A stretch of 64,000 bases of DNA from Haberlea rhodopensis (lineage: Eukaryota; Streptophyta; Magnoliopsida; Lamiales; Gesneriaceae), in NCBI GenBank assembly GCA_907163345.1, contig CAJQUN010000014.1, positions 62,001 through 126,000 on the forward strand. Reading direction: 5' to 3'. The notes below the pieces were generated by a model. It made no database searches. It had not been told where the DNA came from and saw only the letters and a list, made by a program, of their open reading frames with translations. The position numbers and the translations under genes are program-made. Positions 34,070 through 45,915 of the stretch are shown piece after piece (position 1 is the stretch's first letter; every line of letters begins with the position of its first letter).

Positions 34070-35029
34070 ATGGTACTCCAAAGAGATTCAAGATTAGGAG
34101 ATAAAGGGGCATGGTAATCTTGGAAGGGCATAATCTCTTGACAGAGTCTTGGAGTGGGTGTTGGTTAGTGCTCAACCATTGAAGATCTTGGGAGGTATAA
34201 CCCTTCGTTTCAAGTTTTATTATCATGGTTTTTACAATTGAGTCGAAATTATGAGTTAAGTCAAGAGAAATTGCTGTCAGGATTAATCTGCAGATTTTAA
34301 TTTTGCATGCAGTAGATGGGTTCGAATTTTCGATTTACTTAGATTCCGAATCTGACTTAGAGTTCTAAACAAAAGTTATAGATATTTGTGTTGTCTTTCT
34401 GTGACTAAACGTTGAGACGACATGGACCTAAAATGAGTGAGATATGCTCATTTTACTAAGGTGTGCCAGATTTGGCTCTGCATGTACTGTAAATGCACAT
34501 GTAGTGAATAATCTCAACTTTTGACCAATTTACCTGATGAATTTATTGACGGGATTCAAATAAAAATTGTAGATCTTTCAATTCTATTGAATTTTTAAAA
34601 AATGAGGACTTATTTCGGATTCATTTTCAATTAGTTATGAATTTTATACCTTAAGTGCTCAATTTATGTCCTGCATGTGGGAGGAAATACCCATGCAGTG
34701 TGTTCTTAGGATTCCTGAGCCATTTTGGTTTTGAATTCTGGAACATGGCCAGAAATAAGAGTTGTAGTTCTTTGAGTTTGCTGTCTTTTGCCACTAGAAT
34801 CACCGAATTTGAATTTAAAATGAAAAAGTTAAGACAATTTTACTAAAACCGCTCAAGCTAGAAAACAGATTTTTAAAGGTTACGTTTTTAGTGTTAAAAC
34901 TACTTGTAGATGAATGAATCAGCTTGACATCATAAAATAAGAAATGAAGTCCTTTGAGTTTTTGAACTTTGAACCTCAAAATCGAGTCATTTGGACATCA
35001 TTGAATCTATTATGAATTTTGTACAAAAA
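34070..35029 (+). repeat. LTR of F, right part, truncated
   Basis: Continues F after the J target duplication. No coding sequence was recognised. It ends at 35029, where a minus-strand G-type LTR end (TGTAAGGACCCCGTG) begins. Confidence 0.6.
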
Positions 35030-35979
35030 TGTAAGGACCCCGTGCCCTTAACCCGTTATTAGTGTATTAATCCATACCATTAGTGCATAAAATCATACTA
35101 TCATGGGGAAAAAGCCATATGCAAGTGTAACACAATCTACTATCCAGAATATTTCTTGCATTTGATCCACATAATATTCAAATTCCCCAACCAAGATCAC
35201 TTACATAGCATGCACCCTTATGATACACTAACATGCTCTCAGTTCATTTAGCAATTCCATATTTAATTGCATGCAAACTATAAATGAAGAGAGGAAAGCC
35301 ATAGCCCATTTATACATTCCATATACACGTAAAAACGTACTCACATAAGAGCACCCAATGAATAAACGTGTATCTAATGTATAAAACACTCTACCAGATA
35401 CCGTTATTGGTACTTCAATCCTGGAAGCACCTCCCAAGCACAACTCGATCTCAACTCTGGATCTATGTACTTATTCAACCAGCTCTGGTACCTCGATCCT
35501 GGAAGTACCTCTAATCAACAGTCCGAGCTCAACTCCAAAGCTGATGCTACACTTGTATTACCTGCCCCAACAGAGACAGCCCCCATACGGGGTGAGCATA
35601 CCCTTACCACCAATCCAATAATCATAATATTACAGTTCATAATTTACAGAATGTAAATGCCATGAATTTAAATGATACTCCCTGGATGGTATCATCCTCA
35701 TCCGGGATCCCCTGTATTGTCCCTGTTCTCAAATAACCAAACCATTAAATTCTCAAAAGCCATTTGATCATCTCATTGAGCAACTAAAACCATCTCTGCT
35801 ATACCAATTTCATAATCAAATATGATTAAATCATCAAATAGGATACTACAGATATCACATGTATCTAGCCAATTATTCCATATTTCTATTTCATAGCTCA
35901 CTCCACAATAGCGACATTTTAACCCCACGCACGCTCAACAATAGCGGCGTCATAACCGATGGTCGCTCAACGGCGACAA
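35030..35979 (-). repeat. Truncated G-type LTR fragment
   Basis: Resembles the last ~930 bp of LTR G on the minus strand (U5 side: ACAGGGACA arm, CTCACCCCGTATGGGG hairpin, terminal GGGTCCTTACA). Cut at 35979 by the insertion of element B. Confidence 0.82.
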
Positions 35980-36727
35980 TGTGATTTTCCCGAAATGATT
36001 AATTGTGTTTAAGGCATTAATTGTGTTCATATGATTAAATATTATTAATTATGGTGGTAATTGCCTTATGTGTTAGAATTAATTGCCATGTGGAAATGCT
36101 TGGTCATGTGGACTGGTGGAGCATTTCAGGGTGCATGTTGGGCATGTTGGGATAATTGTTATTAGCATGATTTATTTGCTATGGCTAGCAATTAATTTGG
36201 AAATCTTGAGTTTAATTGATGTTTTGGTGCATTTTGGATTAATGCTTTTAAAAATATCTTGTTGGGGTGTTTTATACACCATGGGATTGTGGAATACATT
36301 TTAATTAAACTCAAACCCTTATACCCCAACCCCCACCTTTACCAAATCACTTTACCTTTACCAAACCACCACCCAAACCCTTCCTTTTCTCTTCATTTTC
36401 GTTTTTGAGCTTAAGGGTGAAGAGAAATTCTTGCAAAAAGTTGATTTGTGGAGTTTATTGGGAGATTTGAGGTCCCCAAGAGGTATGGATGCCTCCATGT
36501 CATTTTTGTTGTGTTTGGTTTAGTTTTGAAATGGTTTTGAAATGATTTTGAAATGGGTTGTTGTGGGTTGGTGTTGTTTTGGTTGAGGGTTGGATTTATG
36601 TTTGTTTGAGGTGTATTTTTGAAGGTTTATGTTGTTATTTATGTTGTTGGTTTGATGGTTTAAGTGTTGGTATGGAGTGGAAGGAATTTTGGTGCAGAAA
36701 TGGTGAAAATCGTGTGTCTGTGCGAGG

Positions 36728-36936
36728 CGATCGACCGCCTGAAAAGAGGCGACCGATCGCCTATGGACAGTACCCAAATTGCAGGGCAGGCGATCGATCG
36801 CCTGAAATGAGGCGACCGATCGCCGAGAGGCAGTAGCCAATTCAAGGGGTAGGCGATCGATCGCCATATTTGGCGCGATCGATCGCCGCGAAGAAAAATT
36901 TGAGGCGATCGATCGCCTTAGCGAAGCGATCGATCG
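36728..36936 (+). repeat. Four pairs of CGATCGATCG-type palindromes (LTR B)
   Basis: Sites at 36728, 36750, 36791, 36813, 36854, 36876, 36906 and 36927 (spacings 22, 41, 22, 41, 22, 30, 21). Flanks GGC/GCC extend hairpins to about 14 bp. Copied at about 53690-53898 in the 3' LTR. Confidence 0.88.
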
Positions 36937-37264
36937 CCAGCTGTGGAATTTTAAAAATGATTTCTTTTGACGAATTTTTGGTATTCGACTATTATTTGGC
37001 TTCTAATATTGATTTGTATGGTTGTGTAGAACCATCTCAGGTGCCAACAACATCGAGGAGATAAAGTTATACAACTTCTCCACTTGTGAAACTAAGGTAC
37101 GTAGTGAGACGTACGAGCATCGGACGGTAAATCGTGTTACAACTTTAATGATGCATATTGTGAATAGTGTGTCCTTATATGTGATGGAATATGTGAAATG
37201 ATAGTGTTATATCATGACATTGGAATCAATTGTGTTTGATTATTGTGGTAGAATTGATGAATGT

Positions 37265-37430
37265 TCCGGTAGCCTTTATCTCCGAGCGAGGGAGGTACTT
37301 GCCGCTGTCATATGAAGCGATGGTAGTATGATAGATGTCATGTCTAAGCGAAGTAACATGCCGCTGTCATTGTCGAAGCGAGGGATATCATATGATGCCG
37401 CTATATGTCGAAGCGAGGGGTCCTAAAATT
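37265..37430 (+). repeat. Hairpin minisatellite (CGCT/AGCG) in LTR B
   Basis: Units such as CCGCTGTCATATGAAGCGAT and CCGCTATATGTCGAAGCGAG. Same dyad as in H, C and G. Confidence 0.72.
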
Positions 37431-37958
37431 CCGCTGTTGCATTGGGACCGGAACAGTCACAATTCTAGTGATTAATGTGGAATATTGTGGATATAATTGG
37501 AAACGCGTTATCGATCGTTATATCGTGAACTAATGATTTTGTGCATAAGTTTGTGAAACAGGAACAACAATGAAATGTGCAAATGTGGTGATCAAGGAGC
37601 ATATCTATTATTTGTCGCATGCGCTTAATTATTTTGTTTAGTTGAATTGTGTTAAATGGTGATATATATATGCTCATGGTGAGTTGTTCCTGTAGGTACG
37701 CTTTTGGACAAAAGGGGCTCAGGGTTGGGTTGAACTGTGAGCTGAAAGAGGCTTGAAAGAAGATAGATTACAGAATTTTTGTTAGTCTTAACATTCATTT
37801 TGGGAATGTAATTAACTAACTATTGAAGTTTTATTTTTTTTTGGCCTGTAATTACATTGAGCTCACATAACAACCAGAACTCTAAGATGTCTCTAATACA
37901 TGTTTAGCCTTGTTTATATCTTGATTTCACCGTTAAGGAACTAGGGTCCTTACATTAG

Positions 37959-37970
37959 TGGTATCAGAGC
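37959..37970 (+). promoter_or_regulatory. Primer binding site of B (tRNA-iMet)
   Basis: TGGTATCAGAGC starting 5 nt after the LTR. Confidence 0.9.
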
Positions 37971-38149
37971 AGTGGTTAGAGAACCCGGGAACGAGTGAAG
38001 GGTAGCCTTAGCAATAAGTTGGCTAGGCGTCTACTTTTAAACATGTTGTGCATATGAAGCATGTGACTGTTATGCTAACGTGTTATGGTTTTCTAACGAT
38101 ATATTATGTGAATTGTTTTGGATATTGTTGTTAACCCTTGTGTTGCAGT

Positions 38150-38502
38150 ATGGCAGCAAATGTCGATGTTGGTGATGCAGTAAGTGTAAATGATAGTGCT
38201 AGGCATACAAATCCCCTACCGCCGCCAGCCTTGGGCGAAGAGCCGTCCGAACAACAGTTATTGCCGGGAGAACTGAGTTTGACGCAATTTCTAGCTTATC
38301 GGCCCCCGACTTTTGAAGGGACTGAAACAGGGGAGAAGGCTGAGGAATGGCTAGAGAGGTTGGAGCAGATATTTGTAGCTGCCCCATGCGCAAAGACAGC
38401 TTGGATACGGCTAGCAGAGTTTCAATTGGCCAAGAAGGCGCTGATGTGGTGGAAGACCACAGTGATTGAATAGGAGGCTCAGGGTCAGGAAATAAACTGG
38501 AA
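38150..38502 (+). pseudogene. gag: B gag N-terminal part
   Basis: ATG at 38150 (MAANVDVGDAV) follows TTGTGTTGCAG. It reads PGELSLTQFLAYRPPTFEG, WLERLEQIF, APCAKTAWIRLAEFQLAKKA and MWWKTTVIE, then TAG at 38471-38473, and continues in frame to NW, where the solo copia LTR is inserted. Confidence 0.9.
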
Positions 38503-39816
38503 TGTTAGGATCGGGGTAGTGTTTAGAAGGGGGGGTTGAATAAACATTAGATACAATTTCGATTTCTTTTTCTGGTTAACTGTAAACTGTTAAGTATTAC
38601 AGTTGCTTCTCAATATCAGGCAAGTCAGTAGACACTTATTATAGTGCGGAAGACGTCTACAAAACTTGTGAGGAATAAAACTGAAGTAATAAGGCAATAA
38701 ACAAATAACACGAGAGCTGTTTCTGGAAGTTCGAAGCACAACGCTTCTACGTCTCCCCTTCTTCCTTTGCAGGAAGGATTCACTAGAAGACTTGGTTTAC
38801 ACTTTACAGTATACAACCTTCTTAGGCACTAACACACTTGGCCTAAACTCCTAGCAATCACACTCTTTTTAACTTTTGGTTACAATGGATTCTATGACAC
38901 TCTTTACAGAATACACTTTCTAGCTTTGAGAGTTTTTGAGCAGCAGACTTCAATTGAAGATAATCTATCACAGATTCAGTTTGTTGTTTGTCTGCTCTTT
39001 GCTGAACGTTCGGAATATCAGTAGTATAACTTTCTTGTTTGCTTTGAAGTATATCTCTTAGTTGAAAATCGCTCAGCACCTCTTCATTCTTTGCTTGGAT
39101 GTATTTATAGGTTTGGATGTCCAACGGTAGCCTTTCTGTATATGGAAGAGATTAGCTTTCCAATTTCATATTGTCTTCTTTCCTATTTTGTAAAGCAACG
39201 GCTCTTTTCACTCTGACGGTAATGGTGGCGGAGATATAGCAGGGTGCGCCGCTCTGTTGTACCTTTGTCAGAGAATGTTGTACTGATTTTGTCTCGTTGC
39301 TTAGTGCTCTAACTGGAAGCTCAGACTTCTGCTGGTTTTCTTTGTTCAACTGGTCGTTCATCCACTTATGACCAGTTGATGTCCTTGTTCAGTGAGAGAC
39401 TATTCAGTTGATAGTTGTCCAGTAGATGTCCATCCAGTTTAAGTTTGTCCGGTTGATGTCTTCACCCGGTTGATGTCTATCCAGTTGATGTCTTAACCAG
39501 TTGATGTCTTAGCCAGTTGATGTCTTAGCCAGTTGATGTCCATCCAGTTGGTGACTTCTTCCGGTTGATGTCCATCCAGTTGATGACTTCATCCGGTTGA
39601 TGTCTTATCCAGTTGATGACTTATCCAGTTGATGACTTCATCCGGTTGATGTCTTCATCCGGTTGATGTCCATCCAGTTGGTAGGCATCCAGTTTATGTC
39701 TTCACCCGGTAGGAGTCTTTATCCAGTTGATCTTTAATATCAGGTAGGACTTCATCCAGTTGGTCTTTGTTATCCGGTTTGTAATTACCAAAACTTTAGA
39801 AATCGTTTTCCCAACA
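38503..39816 (-). mobile_element. Solo copia LTR in B gag
   Basis: 1,314 bp, same family as the LTRs of the copia element at 2440-14548. Target duplication TGGAA at 38498-38502 and 39817-39821. No internal sequence, so it is an LTR-LTR recombination product. TATA on the minus strand at 39109-39102. Confidence 0.95.
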
Positions 39817-40166
39817 TGGAAGCTATTTAGGACTCGATTTCTGACCCGATACTTCTCAGCAGCGGCACGGCAGGCCAAAGAAGATGAATTCACTAGCTTG
39901 AGGCAAGGTACTATGCCGGTGTCTGACTATGCTCTCCAGTACTGTTCCTTACTCAGATATGTGCCTCATATCGCCTCTAGCACCCAAGCAAAGATGAGGA
40001 ACTTTATGAAAGGCTTGAGGCCGGAGTTGTATGATAGGGTGATCACTTATGGCCCTACTTGTTTTGATGACGCCCTAGCACGAGCTGAACTGGCAGAATT
40101 AGGAGTGGGTGCATATCCGACTGTGGCACCGCCTCCAGCACATCACAGAGACCGACCCCTGAAAAC
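39817..40166 (+). pseudogene. gag: B gag middle part
   Basis: Resumes gag after the solo LTR: WKLFRTRFLTRYFSAAARQ, EDEFTSLRQG, YALQYCSLLRYVPHI, KMRNFMKGLRPELYDRVI, RAELAELGVGAYP. It ends in a stop at 40170, one frame off from the nucleocapsid region that follows, so a frameshift lies near 40160. Confidence 0.9.
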
Positions 40167-42230
40167 TTGAAACCAAGGGGCGACCATTTTAAGTCAAAGG
40201 GAAACTCATCATCTTCCAGATTCAGTGGTAGATGGCAAGATGGTCGTGGAAGGGGTGGTCGTGGAAGTAATGCTCCGTCTCATAGGGGACAGTCTCAGGC
40301 TAGCAATTTTGAGAAGGTTAAGTGTTTTCTGTGCGGGGGACCCCATTTAGTGAAAGGATGCTCTGCTTGTTATGAGTGTGGGAAACATGGTCACTTGGCC
40401 CGAAATTGTCCTAACCGGGGAGGGCCACAGAATACTATGGGGAGACCTTCAGACAGGCCAGCACAGCAGAGACCACCATTTGCACCGAGGCCATTGGGAG
40501 GACAGCCGTTGGGGCCACCTCAAGGGCAAGTGTACGCCTTAACCAGGGAGAAGGCTACAGCAGCTCCAGAGGAAGTGATAGCGGGTACGTGTCATTTATT
40601 TACGCACCCTGCTTATATTTTGATAGATACAGGTGCGTCACACTCCTTTGTGTCGACGAGTTTTGTGGAGAGGCACCGTATATGCACGACTCCGTCACCC
40701 ACGCCTCTTGTGGTTTCGACACCCGCTGGAAAGAGTGTGATTGCAGATCGGTTTGTTGATGACGGCCTCATTAATTTTGAGGGCAACGAGTTGAAGTCAG
40801 ATTTGATTGTTCTGGGGATGTCGGACTTCGACTGCATTGTGGGTATTGATGTGCTGAACAGATATCAGGCAGTAGTGGACTGCAGTCAGAGGACAGTACG
40901 GTTCAGATCTGATTTAGGGGTTCGGTGGACTTTTTATGGGGATGGTTCCCGCTCAAGAATTCCGTTGATATCGGCCTTAAAGATGACTCAGTTATTGGAA
41001 CGTGGGCATGAGGGTTATCTTATTTATGCCATTGACATTGCTGGAAAGAAAGAAGAGTTAAGAGTCGAAGATATACCCGTGGTTGCCGAGTTTGCCGATG
41101 TATTTCCGGAGGAGATTCCCGGATTCCCGCTGGTTAGGGAAGTTGAGTTCGGGATCGAATTATTACTGGGGACATCCGCTATTTCTCGTGCCCCTTACAG
41201 GATGGCACCAGCGGAGTTAAGAGAGCTGAAGGAGCAGCTACAGGAACTACTTGATAAGGGTTACATACGCCCCAGCGTATCACCTTGGGGTGCGCCTGTG
41301 TTATTTGTGAAAAAGAAAGATGGGTCGATGAGATTGTGCATCAACTACAGGCAATTGAATAAGGCCACAGTGAAGAATAAATACCCTCTTCCGCGGATCG
41401 ATGACTTGTTTGATCAGTTGCAGGGCACGAGGTTGTACAGTAAGATTGATTTGAGGTCAGGGTACCACCAGATCCGAGTTAGAGAGGATGATGTGCAGAA
41501 GACGGCCTTCCGGACCCGTTATGGTCACTATGAGTTTTTGGTCATGCCGTTCGCAGTGACAAACGCCCCGGCTGTGTTTATGAGCTTGATGAATCGAGTG
41601 TTCCAACCCTATTTGGATCAATTTGTCATCGTATTTATTGACGATATACTTATCTATTCTCGGAGCGAGGAAGATCACAGGAATCATTTGAGGACAGTGC
41701 TCCAGGTTCTGAGGGACAATCAGTTGTATGCAAAGCTGAGCAAGTGTGAATTTTGGTTGAGCAGCGTGGTATTTTTGGGGCATGTGATCTCTAGTGATGG
41801 GATATCTGTGGATCCCAGGAAAGTGGAGGCAGTGATGGATTGGTCTGCGCCTACATCTGTGCCCGAGATCCGTAGCTTCCTCGGTTTAGCGGGTTACTAC
41901 CGATGTTTCGTCGAGGGATTCTCTAAGATCGCTAAGCCGTTGACGCAGTTGACTCAGAAGGGTGTTCCGTTTTTTTGGTCTGAGGCATGTGAGCAAAGCT
42001 TCCAAGAGTTGAAGCACCGGTTGACTATAGCACCTGTTCTGGTGATCCCTTCGGAGAATGAAAGGTTTGCTTTGTACACGGATGCGTCACTGCAGGGATT
42101 GGGTTGTGTACTGATGCAGGATAAGCATGTGGTGGCTTATGCATCGAGGCAGTTGAAGCCTCATGAGACCAGGTACCCGGTTCATGATTTAGAACTGGCG
42201 GCCATTATTTTCGCTTTGAAAATTTGGCGG
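40167..42230 (+). pseudogene. pol: B nucleocapsid, protease, RT and start of RNase H
   Basis: Open from 40167 to the G insertion. Zinc knuckle CYECGKHGHLARNC, protease ILIDTGASHSFVS (intact DTG), RT with KIDLRSGYHQ and FIDDILIYS (catalytic Asp present), RNase H LYTDASLQGLG and HDLELAAIIFALKIWR. Oddities: LCINYRQLN for LCIDYRQLN and MPFAVTNAP for MPFGVTNAP, both at highly conserved sites. It stops at KIWR, where G is inserted, and continues at 51271 with HYLYGTSF. Confidence 0.93.
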
Positions 42231-42584
42231 TGTGATGTCCGGGAATTAATGGTGTTAATCCCGGTGTAGTATTAATCCTGGATGGATTTTTAATTATGGC
42301 AATTAGGAATTAATTGCGGTTCGGCATCTCCCGAGGTTGGTAAATCGGGCCTTCTGGGCTCGTCTAATTGATTAGTTGGGATCGTTGGATCCCGAGGTTG
42401 AGATCGTATTCTCATTCCGGTGAAAACCTGCGAGTTGGGTTTTTAGTGTGACTCAGAATTTCGGGTGCTGTGTGTGGGCACCGGTAGGGGGTTTTTGAGT
42501 TAGAGAGAGAGTTTTTGAAAACAGATGATTTTTAATGAATCATGATGTATTGGTGAAGGTATTGGTATTTTGGGGCATTTTTGC

Positions 42585-42592
42585 TATATATA
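42585..42592 (+). promoter_or_regulatory. TATA box of LTR G
   Basis: TATATATA in a GCTATATATACCAGTTGG context, shared with LTR J (GCTATAAATACCAGTTG). The CT-rich leader starts about 30 bp downstream. Identical copy at 49001. Confidence 0.75.
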
Positions 42593-42986
42593 CCAGTTGG
42601 ACTCGGGATTCCGTCATTTGGAATCCATTTCTCTCTCTCTCCCTCCCCTCTCCTGCGATAAACCCTTCTCCCCCATTTCCCTTTTCTCCCTTGGAGGAGA
42701 AATCGCGGGTAGCTTGGCTTGGAGGCCGGTTTTCTCGAAGATAATCAGGTATTAATCTCCCCCTCGTCATTAGCTTCGGTTTGATAGTAGTATGGTAGCT
42801 TTTGGTTGAGGTTTTGGTTGGCTTTGGGTTTTGGGAATTTTGGGTTTAAATCTAATATGTTGATTTCAGTGTTTTCATGGAGTTTAATTGTTGTATTTGA
42901 GGTGTTGAGGTTGTATGGGGTGCTGGTTTGGAGTTTGGGTGTTAAAAACACCATTAAAGCTCGAGTTTTCGGAAAATTGCAGTCCG

Positions 42987-43194
42987 CGATCGATCTTGGC
43001 GAGGCGCCGATCGATCGCGACATGCTACTGGATTTGGGAAGGCGATGAGCAGTAGCGGCGATCGATCGCGAGAAGTGGGCGATCGATCGCGAGGGTCTTG
43101 GCGATCGATCGCGGGATGTGGCGATCGATCGCGGCTTGTTTATTTTCGGACAGTAGGGTATGGCGATCGATCGCGGCTTGGCGCCGATCGATCG
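42987..43194 (+). repeat. Four pairs of CGATCGATCG palindromes (LTR G)
   Basis: Starts at 42987 (last base off), 43008, 43059, 43080, 43102, 43122, 43164 and 43185; pair spacings 21, 21, 20 and 21. Pair 1 extends to GTC..GCGATCGATC / GATCGATCGC..GAC with one bulge. Confidence 0.9.
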
Positions 43195-44852
43195 CGGCCC
43201 TGTTCCCTTGGGTTTTTTTTTCAAATTTTGGAAAATGTTGGGATTTTGGAATCGGGGTTTTAAGGGGCCGTTTCCGGGGCAATGTCTACATTCCAATGTG
43301 AATGCTATACTTTTAAAATGGATTGGTTGAGGCCAAAGTTCAATAAAACGGAATTCCCGGTTGAATTCTTGGTTATCTTTTAAACTTGTTAATGGTATAT
43401 TTTGGGTATTATGCATGTTTAGCCGGGGGGGGGGGGGCTTTTATTTTGGTAATCATCATGGATTGACGATATGACTGGGAGTCTTGAACGTGCTTGGACA
43501 CGTAATCGCATGCTTATTCTTGATTGTGAGTTGTTTATGTGTTTTAGCACATATTCCTCGGAGCATGGAACTCGAGCAAGGTTTGGCTCGGACTTCGGAA
43601 ATTAAGGTACGTGGGACGTACGAGCATAGCCTATTATAGTATTGCAACTGTAATATGCATGGTTTGTGATAATGGTATTAAATGGGCATTGGAATACATG
43701 GTGTATGGTAATTGTATTATATGGACATTACAATATCTGGCAGGTGGTCTGGCATGTGGTAATTACATTGGATAAATATTGAGATGCATGGTGCACTATA
43801 TTTACTTCAAATGGATAATGATATGCATGGTAAACGGTCTTTGCCTTCAATGGATATATATATATATATATATTGGGAATCATACAGTGCCGCCTTCGAG
43901 CGAGCAATGATTCGGGATGCGGTCGCCATTGGGCGACCATCGGTTATGACGCCGCTATTGTTGAGCGTGCGCGAGGTTTAGAATGCCGCTATTGTGGAGC
44001 GAGCAATGAAATAAGAACATGGAATTGTTGGTTAGATATATGCGATATCTATAGTCTTTTACATTATGTTCTTATCCCTTTGATTATGGAACTGGTATCA
44101 TAGAACGGTATTAGTTAATCTATGTGACGATTAACTGGCTTTGGGAATTTGATGAGTTTGGTTATTTTGAGAACAGGGACAATACAGGGGGATCCCGGAT
44201 GAGGGTATTGCCATCCAGGGAGTATCATTTAAATTATGGCATTTACATTCTGTAAATTATGAATTGCAATATTATTATTTTGTGATTGGTGGTATTGGTA
44301 TGCTCACCCCGTGTGGGGGCTGTCTCTGTTGGGGCAGGTAACACAGGTGTAGCGGCTTTGGAGTCGAGCTCGGGCTTTTGGTTAGAGGTACTTCCAGGAT
44401 CGAGGTACCAGAGCTGGCTGGATGGACGCTCAGATCCAGTGTTGAGATCGAGTTGTGCTTGGAAGGTGCTTCCAGGATAGAAGTACCAGTAGCGGTATCC
44501 GGTATAGTGTTTTATGCATCAAATACACGTTTATTCATTGAGTACACCTTACGTGTATATGGGATGTATAAATGGGCTATGGCCTCTTTCTGTTCATTAT
44601 GGTTGCATGCAATTAATTATGGAAATTGCTAAATGAACTAAGAGCATATTAGTGTATTATGTGGGTGCATGTTATGTGAATAATAATGGTAGGGGGAATT
44701 TGAATATTGGAAATTGAATGCAAGAAATTTTCTGGGTAGCATACGGTGTTGCACTTGCATAGGGTTTTTCCCCTGATGGTATGAATATATGCACTCATGG
44801 TATGGCTTAATGCACTAATTACGGGTTAAGGGCACGGGGGTCCTTACATTAG

Positions 44853-44864
44853 TGGTATCAGAGC
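44853..44864 (+). promoter_or_regulatory. Primer binding site of G (tRNA-iMet)
   Basis: TGGTATCAGAGC, then AGTGGTTAG, as in B and C. Confidence 0.9.
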
Positions 44865-45149
44865 AGTGGTTAGCTCTTTGGGGCTGTTGAGGGCCTAGGA
44901 ACATGTTATTGGGAATGAGAAGCACATACTTATGCATGATTGCTTATGTGCGTTTATGATATATGTTCATCATTGGCATATGTGTTGCTAACCATGGTGG
45001 TTGCAGGGTCTTATGAGACATGGACTATGCATTACGGTTGCATAGGTATACATCGGAGTGATGATTTTAATGCTTTGCCGCTACATGTTGGAGCGAGGTG
45101 CATTAAAATACACTCATGGCGATGTTTATGGGAATACGGATTATGCATT

Positions 45150-45620
45150 ACGGTTGCATGCACGTCGAAGCGATGATGCCGCTGTCGTGTCGAAGCGATG
45201 GTAAATGCCGCTGTCACGTCGAAGCGATGATGCCGCTGTCGTGCCGAAACAATTATTGGAATACGGGTTATGCATTACGGTTGCATGCATGGCGTAACGA
45301 TATGAATACTTGCCGCTGTCGTATTATAGCGATGAAGAATATTTGCCGCAAATATGTCGAAGCGAAGGAAAATGCCGCTGTCATATTATTATTGCGAGGG
45401 ATATTATGCCGCTAATACGTCGAAGCGAAGGGTATTTCCGCTGTCATGCCGGAATGATGGTAAATGCCGCTGTCGTGTCGAAGCGATGGTAAATGCCGCT
45501 GTCACGTCGAAGCGATGGTACCACCGTCATGTCGAAACGATGATGCCGCTGTCGTGTCGAAGCGATGATACATGCCGCTGTCACGTCGAAGCGATGATGC
45601 CGTTGTCATGACGTAGCGAT
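45150..45620 (+). repeat. Hairpin minisatellite (CGCTGTC..TCGAAGCG) in G
   Basis: About fifteen 24-35 bp units near TGCCGCTGTCGTGTCGAAGC-GATG. CGCT and AGCG ends pair around GTCxTGTCGA-type loops. The same unit type occurs in LTRs H, B and C. Confidence 0.8.
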
Positions 45621-45677
45621 GTGATCGGGAACAAAGTACTACATGAGTGTGAGTACCTCTTGAGTCCGCGATTATCC

Positions 45678-45915
45678 GGGTATTTTATTGGCGATGGTTC
45701 CGCCGGGTATTTTCTTGGCGATGGTTCCGCCGGGTATTTTATTGGCGATGGTTCCGCCGGGTATTTTATTGGCGATGGTTACGCCGGGTATTTTATTGGC
45801 GATGGTTACGCCGGGTATTTTATTGGCGATGGTTACGTCGGGTATTTTGTTGGCGATGGTTACGCCGGGTATTTTATTGGCGACGGTTACGCCGGGTATT
45901 CTATTGGCGATGGTT
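45678..45915 (+). repeat. 27-bp tandem repeat, nine copies, in G
   Basis: Units start every 27 bp from 45678 to 45894, each GGGTATTTTATTGGCGATGG followed by TTACGCC or TTCCGCC. CGCC...GGCG ends pair around a 12-nt loop. Since 27 is a multiple of 3, all frames stay open through it, giving a GYFIGDGYA-like repeat in one frame that I do not regard as a protein. Confidence 0.88.

Larger units (their letters stand above)
35980..37954 (+). repeat. 5' LTR of element B
   Basis: 1,975 bp, TGTGATTTTCCCG...GGGTCCTTACA. Modules: weak TATA (36273), leader with AAGAG|GTATGG (36482/36483), palindrome pairs (36728-36936), putative exon (37030-37096), GTACGT repeat (37097-37114), hairpin array (37265-37430), long-range arms (37558-37568 and 37683-37693, perfect 11-bp match). 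Confidence 0.93.
42231..44848 (+). repeat. 5' LTR of element G
   Basis: TGTGATGTCCGGG...GGGGGTCCTTACA. TATA box TATATATA at 42585, pyrimidine-rich leader with TCAG|GTATTA (42747), palindrome pairs (42987-43194), G13 run near 43425, putative exon (43548-43606), GTACGT repeat (43607-43621), hairpins GGTCGCC/GGCGACC (about 43921-43938), long-range arms (44173-44181 and 44321-44329) and a CCCCGTGTGGGG hairpin (about 44307). Confidence 0.95.

Noticed and set aside
42540..42770. Short ORFs repeated at 48956-49186 as a duplicated gene pair
   Set aside because: They are the two LTRs of element G.
42987..43194. Regularly spaced short palindromes resembling a CRISPR array
   Set aside because: Repeats are only 10-12 bp with 10-12 bp spacers, lie in LTRs of plant retrotransposons, and no cas gene is present.
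42745..43416. Arg/Ser/Asp/Ile-rich ORFs over the palindrome clusters (also 147-408, 36520-36867, 49161-49697, 53492-53827)
   Set aside because: They are translations of CGATCGATCG (RSI/DRS/IDR) in LTR leader; they occur on both strands and in several frames, as expected for a repeat.
43866..43874. (AT)n tract in LTR G as a TATA promoter
   Set aside because: It lies about 1.3 kb downstream of the better TATA box at 42585 and varies in length between the two LTRs.
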